From the NCBI GenBank assembly GCA_937875645.1, contig CALLXO010000107.1:1-13839 (forward strand): DNA of 13,839 nt. The letters run 5' to 3'. The stretch is from an uncultured Clostridia bacterium. GTDB lineage: Bacteria > Bacillota > Clostridia > Christensenellales > CAG-314. The notes under the pieces are model-generated. The model did no database searches. It saw nothing but the letters and a program-made list of their open reading frames with translations, and was not told the origin of the DNA. Every line of letters begins with the position of its first letter. Position 1 is the first letter of the stretch. Positions 1 to 4,955 of this stretch are shown in pieces. The position numbers and the translations under genes are program-made.

Positions 1-331
1 TAAATAACTGAACAAACCCTTCGCTGTTGCTGTATTTTATCCGCAACTGATTTTTTTCGTTAGTAAACAGTTCCACCTGCTCATTGGTAAGCTTTCGTAT
101 ATATTCGGAAAAAAACCGACCAGGTACAAGCACGCTCCCTTCTTCTATAACGTCGGCAAAAATTGTTTTTTCTATTGCTAATTCGGTATCTGACGCAAAC
201 AACGTCAGCTTTCCGTCTTTAGCGGTGATTTTTATCCCTTCTAACACAGGATTAATAACTTTATTGGGTAAAGCTCTGATTACTTTATTGATAGCATCAC
301 TTAAATCTAATCCGTCGCAAATTATTTTCAT
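1..331 (-). CDS. dnaN: DNA polymerase III subunit beta (sliding clamp), N-terminal part, cut by window edge
   Basis: The clamp encircles DNA and tethers the replicative polymerase. Read on the minus strand from the ATG at 331-329, the frame is open for 110 codons to the left edge. It begins MKIICDGLDLSDAINKVIRA and continues with NPVLEGIKI, LTLFASDTELAIE, SVLVPGRFFSEYIRKL and a LRIKYSNSEG strand. This is the typical first domain of DnaN, which is usually about 370 residues, so roughly 30% is present. The start is supported by an AAGGAGA ribosome site (plus-strand 336-342) about 4 bases upstream and by the canonical MK- beginning. The gene is divergent from dnaA instead of following it in the same direction, with an origin-like region between them. 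I found no convincing promoter: the AT-rich leader offers several weak -10-like hexamers. Family assignment is secure. Confidence 0.93.
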   Translation of the reverse strand, partial: MKIICDGLDLSDAINKVIRALPNKVINPVLEGIKITAKDGKLTLFASDTELAIEKTIFADVIEEGSVLVPGRFFSEYIRKLTNEQVELFTNEKNQLRIKYSNSEGFVQLF

Positions 332-383
332 AATTTCTCCTTAAAAAATATGCTTTATATATTATTATTTATCTTCTTTTAAT

Positions 384-401
384 TAGTAGTAGTGGTAGTA
401 G
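384..401 (-). promoter_or_regulatory. DnaA-trio element of the origin unwinding region
   Basis: Six consecutive triplets read TAG TAG TAG TGG TAG TAG on the plus strand, followed by GGGG and a DnaA box (TGTGGAAAA, 406-414). On the minus strand the order towards dnaN is box TTTTCCACA, then CCCC, then CTACTACCACTACTACTA, then AT-rich DNA, then the dnaN start. This is the same order as the Bacillus subtilis basal unwinding system, where DnaA loaded at the box extends along trios to melt DNA. The fourth trio (TGG) departs from the motif. The AT-rich region at 341-383 would be the melted segment and overlaps the dnaN leader. Confidence 0.78.
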
Positions 402-405
402 GGGG

Positions 406-414
406 TGTGGAAAA
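406..414 (-). promoter_or_regulatory. DnaA box next to the trios
   Basis: TGTGGAAAA on the plus strand (TTTTCCACA on the minus strand) differs from the TTATCCACA consensus at one position. Its orientation and spacing, four G bases from the trio run, match the box that anchors the DnaA filament in the Bacillus-type unwinding element. Confidence 0.72.
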
Positions 415-508
415 GTGGGTAACTTATATTTTTTAGCCTTTTTCTTCGTTATTTAAAGAGAAAAACATATAAAAGTAATTGTTAAAGAAATGTTGATTAC
501 TTATGTGT

Positions 509-517
509 TTATTCACA
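509..517 (+). promoter_or_regulatory. Second DnaA box
   Basis: TTATTCACA differs from TTATCCACA at one position. It lies in the dnaA/dnaN intergenic region and is oriented opposite to the box at 406-414. Function is inferred from position and match only. Confidence 0.55.
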
Positions 518-661
518 AAAACTAATTTTTGCGCTTAAATAACTGTGGAATACTTTAAGTAGTAACAGTATACAATAAAAAACAGCAAAAAGCAAGCGGC
601 AGTATTATCACTTTTTGAAATTGAAAGAGGAAATAGTTAAAAAAAAAGTAAGGGATATTGA

Positions 662-689
662 TTGACAAAATTTGTCGAGATGTTAAAAT
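662..689 (+). promoter_or_regulatory. dnaA promoter (sigma-A type, extended -10)
   Basis: A perfect -35 TTGACA (662-667) is followed by a 16-base spacer and -10 TAAAAT (684-689). A TG at 681-682 gives an extended -10 element. Transcription would start near 696, leaving a leader of about 35 bases before the dnaA start at 731. The -35 overlaps a short inverted repeat (664-676). Confidence 0.75.
664..676. promoter_or_regulatory. Inverted repeat overlapping the dnaA -35 box
   Basis: GACAAA-A-TTTGTC is a perfect 6-base inverted repeat around one central A. It covers the last four bases of the -35 hexamer and the spacer. It could be a repressor operator controlling dnaA, but the arms are short and AT-rich, so chance is possible. 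It does not resemble a DnaA box. Confidence 0.3.
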
Positions 690-730
690 TAAATTTATAA
701 GTCAGTTTTAAATAATTTTAAGGATATATA

Positions 731-2095
731 ATGATTTCAATAAAACAAGTATGGGAAAACGTATTAATAGAAATACAAGCGAGAGTAACGGCTTTGGCTT
801 ACGACTCATGGATAACTGATTTAGTCCCCGTCTGTATACATAATGATAATATAGTTTTAGTAAGTGAAAGTAAAGCAAAAAAAAGTGTTATAGAAAATAG
901 GTATAATAATATTATCTGCGAAAGCTGCAAAAAAATATTACCCAACCTTACTGGTGTATTATACATTTTACCCGAAGAGAAGCAACAGTTTGAACAAAAC
1001 AGCAATGAGCCGATAGATAATGTAAATAATGAAAACATAATCATAGGAGAGGAAAATAATTCATTTTCGCCAAAATTTACTTTTGAAAATTTTATAGTGG
1101 GTAAAAGCAACGAATTTGCAGCAGCTGCAAGCAAGGCGATTGCCCAAAATCCCGGCATTAAATATAATCCGCTTTTTATTTATGGCGGCGTGGGGTTAGG
1201 TAAAACACACTTACTTAACGCAATAGGAAATCATATAAAAAAAACAAAACCTAAATTAAAATGCCTTTATACTAGTTGTGAACGTTTTACAAACGAACTT
1301 ATAGAAGCTTTAAGGGGTAGCAGATACAATGACGAGATGAAGCAATTTCGAAAAAAATCCCGCAGCTTAGATGTTTTAATGATAGATGACATACAATTTA
1401 TCAGCAAAACAGTATCTACCCAAGAAGAGCTTTTTCACACTTTTAACGACCTTTATTATCAGGATAAGCAGATAATTATATGCAGCGACCGCCCCCCGCA
1501 GGAAATTGTCCCTCTTGAAGAAAGACTGCGCACACGCTTTCAGGGAGGAGTGGTAGCGGATATTATAGCGCCCGATCTAGAAACGAGGATTGCAATTTTG
1601 CAGAGCGAGGCGCTTGCCGAAAAACAGAATATTGACGACAGTATATTAAAGCTTATTGCAAATAAAGTACCCACCAACATAAGGGAAATGAAGGGGGTGC
1701 TTACAAAGATTATTTGCTTCGCCCAATTGACAGAAAAAAATGTCAACGATATGGACTTGATTAATGCCGCCCTTAAAGACTACAACGAAGATAAAGCGGA
1801 AAATGTGGATATTGATAAAATCGTAGACTGTGTTTGCCGTTATTATCCAAATGTGACTAAATCTGATTTAATTGGCAAAAAAAAGAATAGGGAAATTGTA
1901 GAGCCTCGTCAAATGTGCGTTTACTTAGTGACGGAATTTTTAAGCATGCCCTTGCTTGCGATAGGACAGTATTTTGGTGGGCGTGATCACACGACGATAA
2001 TGTATACACGGGATAAAATAGGCAATTTATCTCAAACAGACACAAGAATTAAAGCGCAAATAAAAGACCTAAAAGCGATGATATTAGGTAAATAA
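731..2095 (+). CDS. dnaA: Chromosomal replication initiator protein DnaA
   Basis: DnaA binds DnaA boxes, forms an ATP-dependent filament and melts oriC. The 454 residues are full length for the family. Domain I is at about 1-80 (VWENVLIEIQ, YDSWI), followed by a short, Asn/Glu-rich linker at about 82-111. The AAA+ domain has FTFENFIVGKSN at 116-127, Walker A GGVGLGKT at 152-159 and Walker B VLMIDD at 215-220. It also has the SSD-like CSDRPP stretch, the arginine-finger motif LEERLRTRF, and the sensor-II-like NIREMKGVL. Domain IV carries the DnaA signature GGRDHTTIMYTRDKI at 416-430. The start is supported by AAGGA (720-724) six bases upstream. It has its own promoter at 662-689, is divergent from dnaN and is followed by a 154-base gap. 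No key residue appears to be missing. Confidence 0.98.
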   Translation: MISIKQVWENVLIEIQARVTALAYDSWITDLVPVCIHNDNIVLVSESKAKKSVIENRYNNIICESCKKILPNLTGVLYILPEEKQQFEQNSNEPIDNVNNENIIIGEENNSFSPKFTFENFIVGKSNEFAAAASKAIAQNPGIKYNPLFIYGGVGLGKTHLLNAIGNHIKKTKPKLKCLYTSCERFTNELIEALRGSRYNDEMKQFRKKSRSLDVLMIDDIQFISKTVSTQEELFHTFNDLYYQDKQIIICSDRPPQEIVPLEERLRTRFQGGVVADIIAPDLETRIAILQSEALAEKQNIDDSILKLIANKVPTNIREMKGVLTKIICFAQLTEKNVNDMDLINAALKDYNEDKAENVDIDKIVDCVCRYYPNVTKSDLIGKKKNREIVEPRQMCVYLVTEFLSMPLLAIGQYFGGRDHTTIMYTRDKIGNLSQTDTRIKAQIKDLKAMILGK

Positions 2096-2157
2096 ACAAA
2101 ATAAACAAAAGAAATTAAAATAAACACAATTTGTAAAAGGAATCAGTTTCATTTTTG

Positions 2158-2186
2158 TTGTAAAAGCAGCCTAACAGTGGTATTAT
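2158..2186 (+). promoter_or_regulatory. Probable promoter of the CvpA-family gene
   Basis: TTGTAA (2158-2163) and TATTAT (2181-2186) are separated by 17 bases in the gap after dnaA. Transcription would start near 2193, about 57 bases before the start codon at 2250. I saw no clear terminator between dnaA and this promoter, so read-through from dnaA is possible. Confidence 0.5.
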
Positions 2187-2249
2187 GAAAGGAAGTTAAA
2201 TAACAAAATTAAAAATGAACATGTTTATTTTTAAGAAGGAGAAAGTGTT

Positions 2250-3005
2250 ATGTTAATGTTTTTAGAGGAAGTAGCAAGCGGTTTTTTTAGCAACTTTAAT
2301 TGGGTTGACTATGTAATAGCTGGCGTTATTTTGCTCGGCATGATTATTGGCGCCAAAAAAGGTTTTATCGACCAGCTGTTTGGCATACTTGGCACATTCG
2401 GTGCAATAGTGGGCGCAATTTTACTGTGTAAAACAGTAGGCGGCCTAATGAGTACCGACGGTGCTATTTTTGATAAGGTGTCCAGCTTATTAAGCGAAAA
2501 GTTTGGCGAAGATCCGATATATACAACAGCATATGATTGGAGCAATACCGCTAATGTAAATCAAGCATTATCCACTTTGGGAATTCCCGCCTTTTTAAGT
2601 GGCTTATTTACAAATATTTTTGCCAGCTTTTCACCCGGTGGCACGCCTGCCGTTTTAAGCGAGGTCTTGCCTCTTGAAGCGACAAAATTGGTAAATTACG
2701 CAATAGCATTTATTGTATTGCTTATCGTTCTTGCAGTTATTATTTCTATATTAAAAAAGATACTTACTAATATTGTTAAAATCCCCGGCATAAGTACGCT
2801 GGATAAGTTTTTAGGCTTTGTTTTAGGAGCTGCTTTCTCTGCGCTTATTTTGGTTGCTATTTGTTTGGGACTTTCCGCATTAACGGGTATTATTACTCCT
2901 ATTGGAAACTTCCTCGACAACACAGTATATAGTAGTTATATTGGCAAATACCTTGAACAGCTCGTTACTTATATTTCTTCTCTAATAGGCGGATTTTTAA
3001 ATTAA
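2250..3005 (+). CDS. CvpA-family integral membrane protein
   Basis: The 251-residue protein is strongly hydrophobic. The N-terminal segment NWVDYVIAGVILLGMIIGAKKGFIDQ, given here as positions 18-43, shows the family pattern: a membrane helix followed by a small G-x-x-K/R-G loop. A second helix follows at about 44-62. After a soluble loop of about 75-145, two more helices lie at about 148-170 and 185-212. The second of these starts after the characteristic STLDKFLGFVLGAAF stretch. Members are named after colicin V production protein in E. coli; their molecular role is poorly defined, so I assign only family and membrane location. AAGGAG lies just upstream of ATG 2250, and a second in-frame ATG is two codons later. 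The gene appears monocistronic, with a promoter at 2158-2186 and a terminator at 3030-3057. Confidence 0.82.
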   Translation: MLMFLEEVASGFFSNFNWVDYVIAGVILLGMIIGAKKGFIDQLFGILGTFGAIVGAILLCKTVGGLMSTDGAIFDKVSSLLSEKFGEDPIYTTAYDWSNTANVNQALSTLGIPAFLSGLFTNIFASFSPGGTPAVLSEVLPLEATKLVNYAIAFIVLLIVLAVIISILKKILTNIVKIPGISTLDKFLGFVLGAAFSALILVAICLGLSALTGIITPIGNFLDNTVYSSYIGKYLEQLVTYISSLIGGFLN

Positions 3006-3029
3006 GACAAAATACATATCAATACCGAG

Positions 3030-3057
3030 GCACCTTTTAAGTTTACTTAAAGGGTGC
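3030..3057 (+). terminator. Intrinsic terminator after the CvpA-family gene
   Basis: GCACCTTTTAAG (3030-3041) and CTTAAAGGGTGC (3046-3057) form a 12-base-pair stem with one G-U pair and a 4-base loop. A T-rich tail follows (3058-3076). It lies 25 bases after the stop codon. Confidence 0.8.
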
Positions 3058-3070
3058 TTATTTGTTATAT

Positions 3071-3088
3071 TTGTTTCACGTGAAACAA
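3071..3088. other. parS: parS centromere site 1 (ParB binding)
   Basis: TTGTTTCACGTGAAACAA is a perfect 18-base palindrome containing the bacterial parS consensus TGTTNCACGTGAAACA at 3072-3087. ParB/Spo0J loads at such sites near the origin to partition chromosomes and recruit SMC. About 2.7 kb from the putative origin is a typical location. The site sits in the non-coding gap between the CvpA-family terminator and the MATE promoter. parB itself is not in the window. Confidence 0.92.
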
Positions 3089-3129
3089 GCCATATCACTT
3101 AACTTTCATCCCTCAGGAAGAATAAACGG

Positions 3130-3158
3130 TTTACTTAAAATAGTTTATAGAATATAAT
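3130..3158 (+). promoter_or_regulatory. Probable promoter of the MATE transporter gene
   Basis: A TTTACT -35 (3130-3135), 17-base spacer and perfect TATAAT -10 (3153-3158) lie upstream of the transporter. A second overlapping TATAAT is at 3158-3163. A small GTCG/CGAC inverted repeat (3165-3177) falls at the expected transcription start. Confidence 0.6.
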
Positions 3159-3212
3159 ATAATCGTCGAACAACGACTGTCTTAAATAAGGACATTTTTT
3201 TATTGTAGTAAT

Positions 3213-4622
3213 ATGATGAGCACGGATATGACCAAGGGGAAAATTGCCCCAGTATTAATTTCCTTTACGGTACCGCTTTTAATCAGTGCGCTTTTTCAGC
3301 AAATGTATAATTTGGCGGATACCGTTATTGCGGGAAGGTTTTTAGGTGAAGACTCGCTTGCCGCAGTGGGCGCGAGTTTTAGCGTTACGATGATTTTCAT
3401 GGCGGTAGCTTTTGGGTGCAATGCAGGATGCAGCGTGGTTATCGGCAGGCTTTTTGGTGCAAAAAAGTATCGCAAAATAAAAACCGCCGTAGGTACAACG
3501 CTTATAGCCTTTTTAAGTTTAGCGGTAATTTTGACTGTTGTAGGCAGATTAATAAGCGCAACGATAATGAAATGGATAAACACACCTGATTCTATCATGG
3601 TGGACGGGTTGGGTTATCTTAATGTATATGTCTACGGTTTGGTTTTTTTGTTTTTATATAATGCTTGTAATGGCATTTTTACCGCATTAGGAGACAGTAT
3701 GACGCCGCTGTCCTTTTTAATAGTCAGCAGTTTGCTCAATATAGGATTGGATATTTTGTTTGTAACTGTGTTTGATATGGGCGTTGCGGGTATCGCCTGG
3801 GCGACGTTTATTACACAAGGGTTAGCGGCTACAACTGCTCTTTTGGCGCTGCTAAGACGATTGAGACGCTTAAGAATTAAAGCTTATATAACAGAACAAG
3901 ATTTAACGGAAAAGTATCCGATTTTTTCCGGCAAAATGTTAAAGGATATAGCGGTGGTTGCAGTACCCAGTATATTTCAACAGGGTGTAATAAGCATTGG
4001 CAATTTACTTGTGCAAGGCGTCATTAATGAATTAGGCAAGGCGGTTATTGCGGGATTTGCGGCAGGGGTAAAGCTACGTACTTTTGCTATGAGTTGCTTT
4101 GTTACTTCCTCCAACGCTTTAGCCACATATTCGGCGCAAAATATGGGAGCAGAGAAGGTAGACAGAGTAAAGCGCGGTTTTAAATACAGTCTCATATTAA
4201 CCTGGTGCGTGGTATTGCCCTTTACGCTTTTGTATGTATTTAATGCAGACGCTATGGTTAACATGTTTGCTAAAAACTTATCAGCAGATGCGCTCAGTGC
4301 CGGCACAACGTACATAAAAGTGATTGCGCCCTTTTTCTTTATTGTTGCGATTAAGATATGTTCTGATGCTGTGCTTAAAGGCAGCGGCAAGATGTTTCAC
4401 TTTTTGTTGTCTACAACTACTGACTTAGTTTTGCGGGTGGGGTTAGCATACATATTAAGTGTCCCCTTAGGTGCAATGGGCGTGTGGTGGGCTTGGCCGA
4501 TAGGATGGGGGTTATCGACAATAATAAGCTGTAGCTTTTACCTATCAGGATTGTGGCATAAAAAGAAAGTCAAAAATCCCAATAGGGAAATTAACAAAAC
4601 AGAAGCAAAGATACATAACTAA
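3213..4622 (+). CDS. MATE-family multidrug/toxin efflux transporter
   Basis: These are inner-membrane antiporters that expel cationic drugs or metabolites using a Na+ or H+ gradient. The 469 residues fit the usual 440-470 and show about 12 hydrophobic segments in two homologous halves. The start is diagnostic: a polar MTKGKIAP lead, then PLLISALFQQMYNLADTVIA followed by GRFLGEDSLAAVGAS. Other typical stretches are NACNGIFTALGDSMTP and DMGVAGIAWATFITQ in the first half and PSIFQQGVISIGN opening the second. The tail is basic and polar (HKKKVKNPNREINK). The start is uncertain: ATGs lie at 3213, 3216 and 3228, and the nearest AAGGA (3188-3192) is 20 bases from the first, too far to be ideal. Substrate cannot be predicted. 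It appears to be a single-gene unit between a promoter at 3130 and the palindrome at 4635. Confidence 0.92.
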   Translation: MMSTDMTKGKIAPVLISFTVPLLISALFQQMYNLADTVIAGRFLGEDSLAAVGASFSVTMIFMAVAFGCNAGCSVVIGRLFGAKKYRKIKTAVGTTLIAFLSLAVILTVVGRLISATIMKWINTPDSIMVDGLGYLNVYVYGLVFLFLYNACNGIFTALGDSMTPLSFLIVSSLLNIGLDILFVTVFDMGVAGIAWATFITQGLAATTALLALLRRLRRLRIKAYITEQDLTEKYPIFSGKMLKDIAVVAVPSIFQQGVISIGNLLVQGVINELGKAVIAGFAAGVKLRTFAMSCFVTSSNALATYSAQNMGAEKVDRVKRGFKYSLILTWCVVLPFTLLYVFNADAMVNMFAKNLSADALSAGTTYIKVIAPFFFIVAIKICSDAVLKGSGKMFHFLLSTTTDLVLRVGLAYILSVPLGAMGVWWAWPIGWGLSTIISCSFYLSGLWHKKKVKNPNREINKTEAKIHN

Positions 4623-4634
4623 ATAATAAAAACT

Positions 4635-4671
4635 TAATGGATTGTTCCACGTGAAACAATCCATTAGTTTT
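4635..4671 (+). terminator. Long palindrome, probable terminator of the MATE gene, with parS at its centre
   Basis: Positions 4635-4646 and 4655-4666 are perfect 12-base inverted arms (TAATGGATTGTT and its complement), followed by TTTT (4668-4671). It begins 12 bases after the MATE stop codon, so it can serve as an intrinsic terminator. The T-tract is short on the plus strand. On the minus strand the run opposite 4621-4634 is also T-rich, so it might work both ways. The inner part is a parS site. Confidence 0.6.
4643..4658. other. parS: parS centromere site 2 (ParB binding)
   Basis: TGTTCCACGTGAAACA matches the parS consensus TGTTNCACGTGAAACA at every fixed position. The only asymmetry is the C at 4647. 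Unlike site 1, its palindrome continues outward to 32 bases (4635-4666) as a terminator-like hairpin. It lies about 1.57 kb from site 1, which is consistent with a small origin-proximal parS cluster. Confidence 0.9.
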
Positions 4672-4743
4672 GATTAATAATATTGCGACAAGAAAAGACA
4701 AAATATACAATAAATAAACAAATCAAGAAAATGATAATTTTGG

Positions 4744-4772
4744 TTGACAAACAGACAAATGACGAATATAAT
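4744..4772 (+). promoter_or_regulatory. Consensus sigma-A promoter driving the riboswitch and giant gene
   Basis: TTGACA (4744-4749), a 17-base spacer and TATAAT (4767-4772) match the housekeeping consensus completely. Transcription would begin near 4779, about 14 bases before the riboswitch aptamer. Such a strong promoter suggests that control is exerted after initiation, by the riboswitch. Confidence 0.85.
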
Positions 4773-4792
4773 AACAACAAATAAATGTTAAA

Positions 4793-4855
4793 GGTAAAAC
4801 TATCGCAAGATAGTGACACAAAACTACAGGGTCAAGAAATTGACAGCCAGTTGCC
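4793..4855 (+). ncRNA. GEMM-I (c-di-GMP-I) riboswitch aptamer
   Basis: Three helices form a GEMM-I fold. The closing helix is GGTAA (4793-4797) with TTGCC (4851-4855). The second helix is ACTATC (4799-4804), GNRA loop GCAA, GATAGT (4809-4814). The third hairpin is GTCAA (4831-4835), GAAA loop, TTGAC (4840-4844). The linking GTGACACAAAACTACAGGG and final AGCCAGTTGCC closely resemble clostridial members (usual core GACGCAAAGC). A gapless comparison with the V. cholerae Vc2 RNA, as I recall its numbering, keeps G20 (4793, favouring c-di-GMP over cGAMP) and A47 (4820). It puts A in place of G45 and G50 (4818, 4823). The class assignment is strong; ligand affinity is uncertain because of these changes. 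The controlled gene is the giant surface protein at 4956. Confidence 0.87.
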
Positions 4856-4884
4856 ATTGTACGTATTGTTCAATGGTATTTTTT
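4852..4884 (+). terminator. Riboswitch expression-platform terminator
   Basis: TGCCATTG (4852-4859) pairs with CAATGGTA (4871-4878) over eight pairs, including one G-U. Two more pairs form inside around a GTATT loop, and six T bases follow at 4879-4884. The 5' arm reuses TGCC from the aptamer closing helix (4851-4855). The aptamer's closing helix and this terminator therefore compete, which predicts that ligand binding permits read-through (ON switch). Confidence 0.75.
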
Positions 4885-4955
4885 GTTTAATAGCATTAGA
4901 AATCGCTAATCAGGGGCGGGACAGGTAAAAGAAAAGCGCTATTTACGGTAAGGAA

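Larger units (their letters stand above)
332..730. other. oriC: Probable chromosome origin (oriC) between divergent dnaN and dnaA
   Basis: This 399-base AT-rich non-coding gap lies between dnaN and dnaA and contains the parts of a Firmicutes-type origin. There is an AT-rich stretch at about 341-383, DnaA-trio repeats at 384-401, a GGGG cluster at 402-405, and a near-consensus DnaA box at 406-414. A second near-consensus box lies at 509-517. Weaker look-alikes are TGTGGAATA (544-552, two mismatches) and AGTGGGTAA (414-422, two mismatches). The dnaA promoter occupies 662-689. I saw no open frame with a ribosome site. Box number and quality are modest, so initiation here is an inference from layout; a GC-skew switch over the genome would settle it. 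Confidence 0.8.

Noticed and set aside
84..344. 86-residue open frame on the plus strand over dnaN
   Set aside because: It lies antisense to a clear dnaN reading frame and has no family resemblance or ribosome site.
384..401. TAG triplet run as a simple microsatellite
   Set aside because: The run is joined to a GC cluster and a DnaA box in the exact order of a DnaA-trio unwinding element, so a functional reading is better supported.
3977..4390. 137-residue minus-strand frame inside the MATE gene
   Set aside because: It is a shadow of the transporter: the plus-strand protein is recognisable throughout and the antisense product resembles nothing.
4793..4855. cGAMP-selective (GEMM-Ib) or other riboswitch class
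   Set aside because: My gapless alignment keeps G at the discriminating position 20, where cGAMP-type members carry A. The helix layout does not fit c-di-GMP-II or other classes I know. The unusual core is reported separately.
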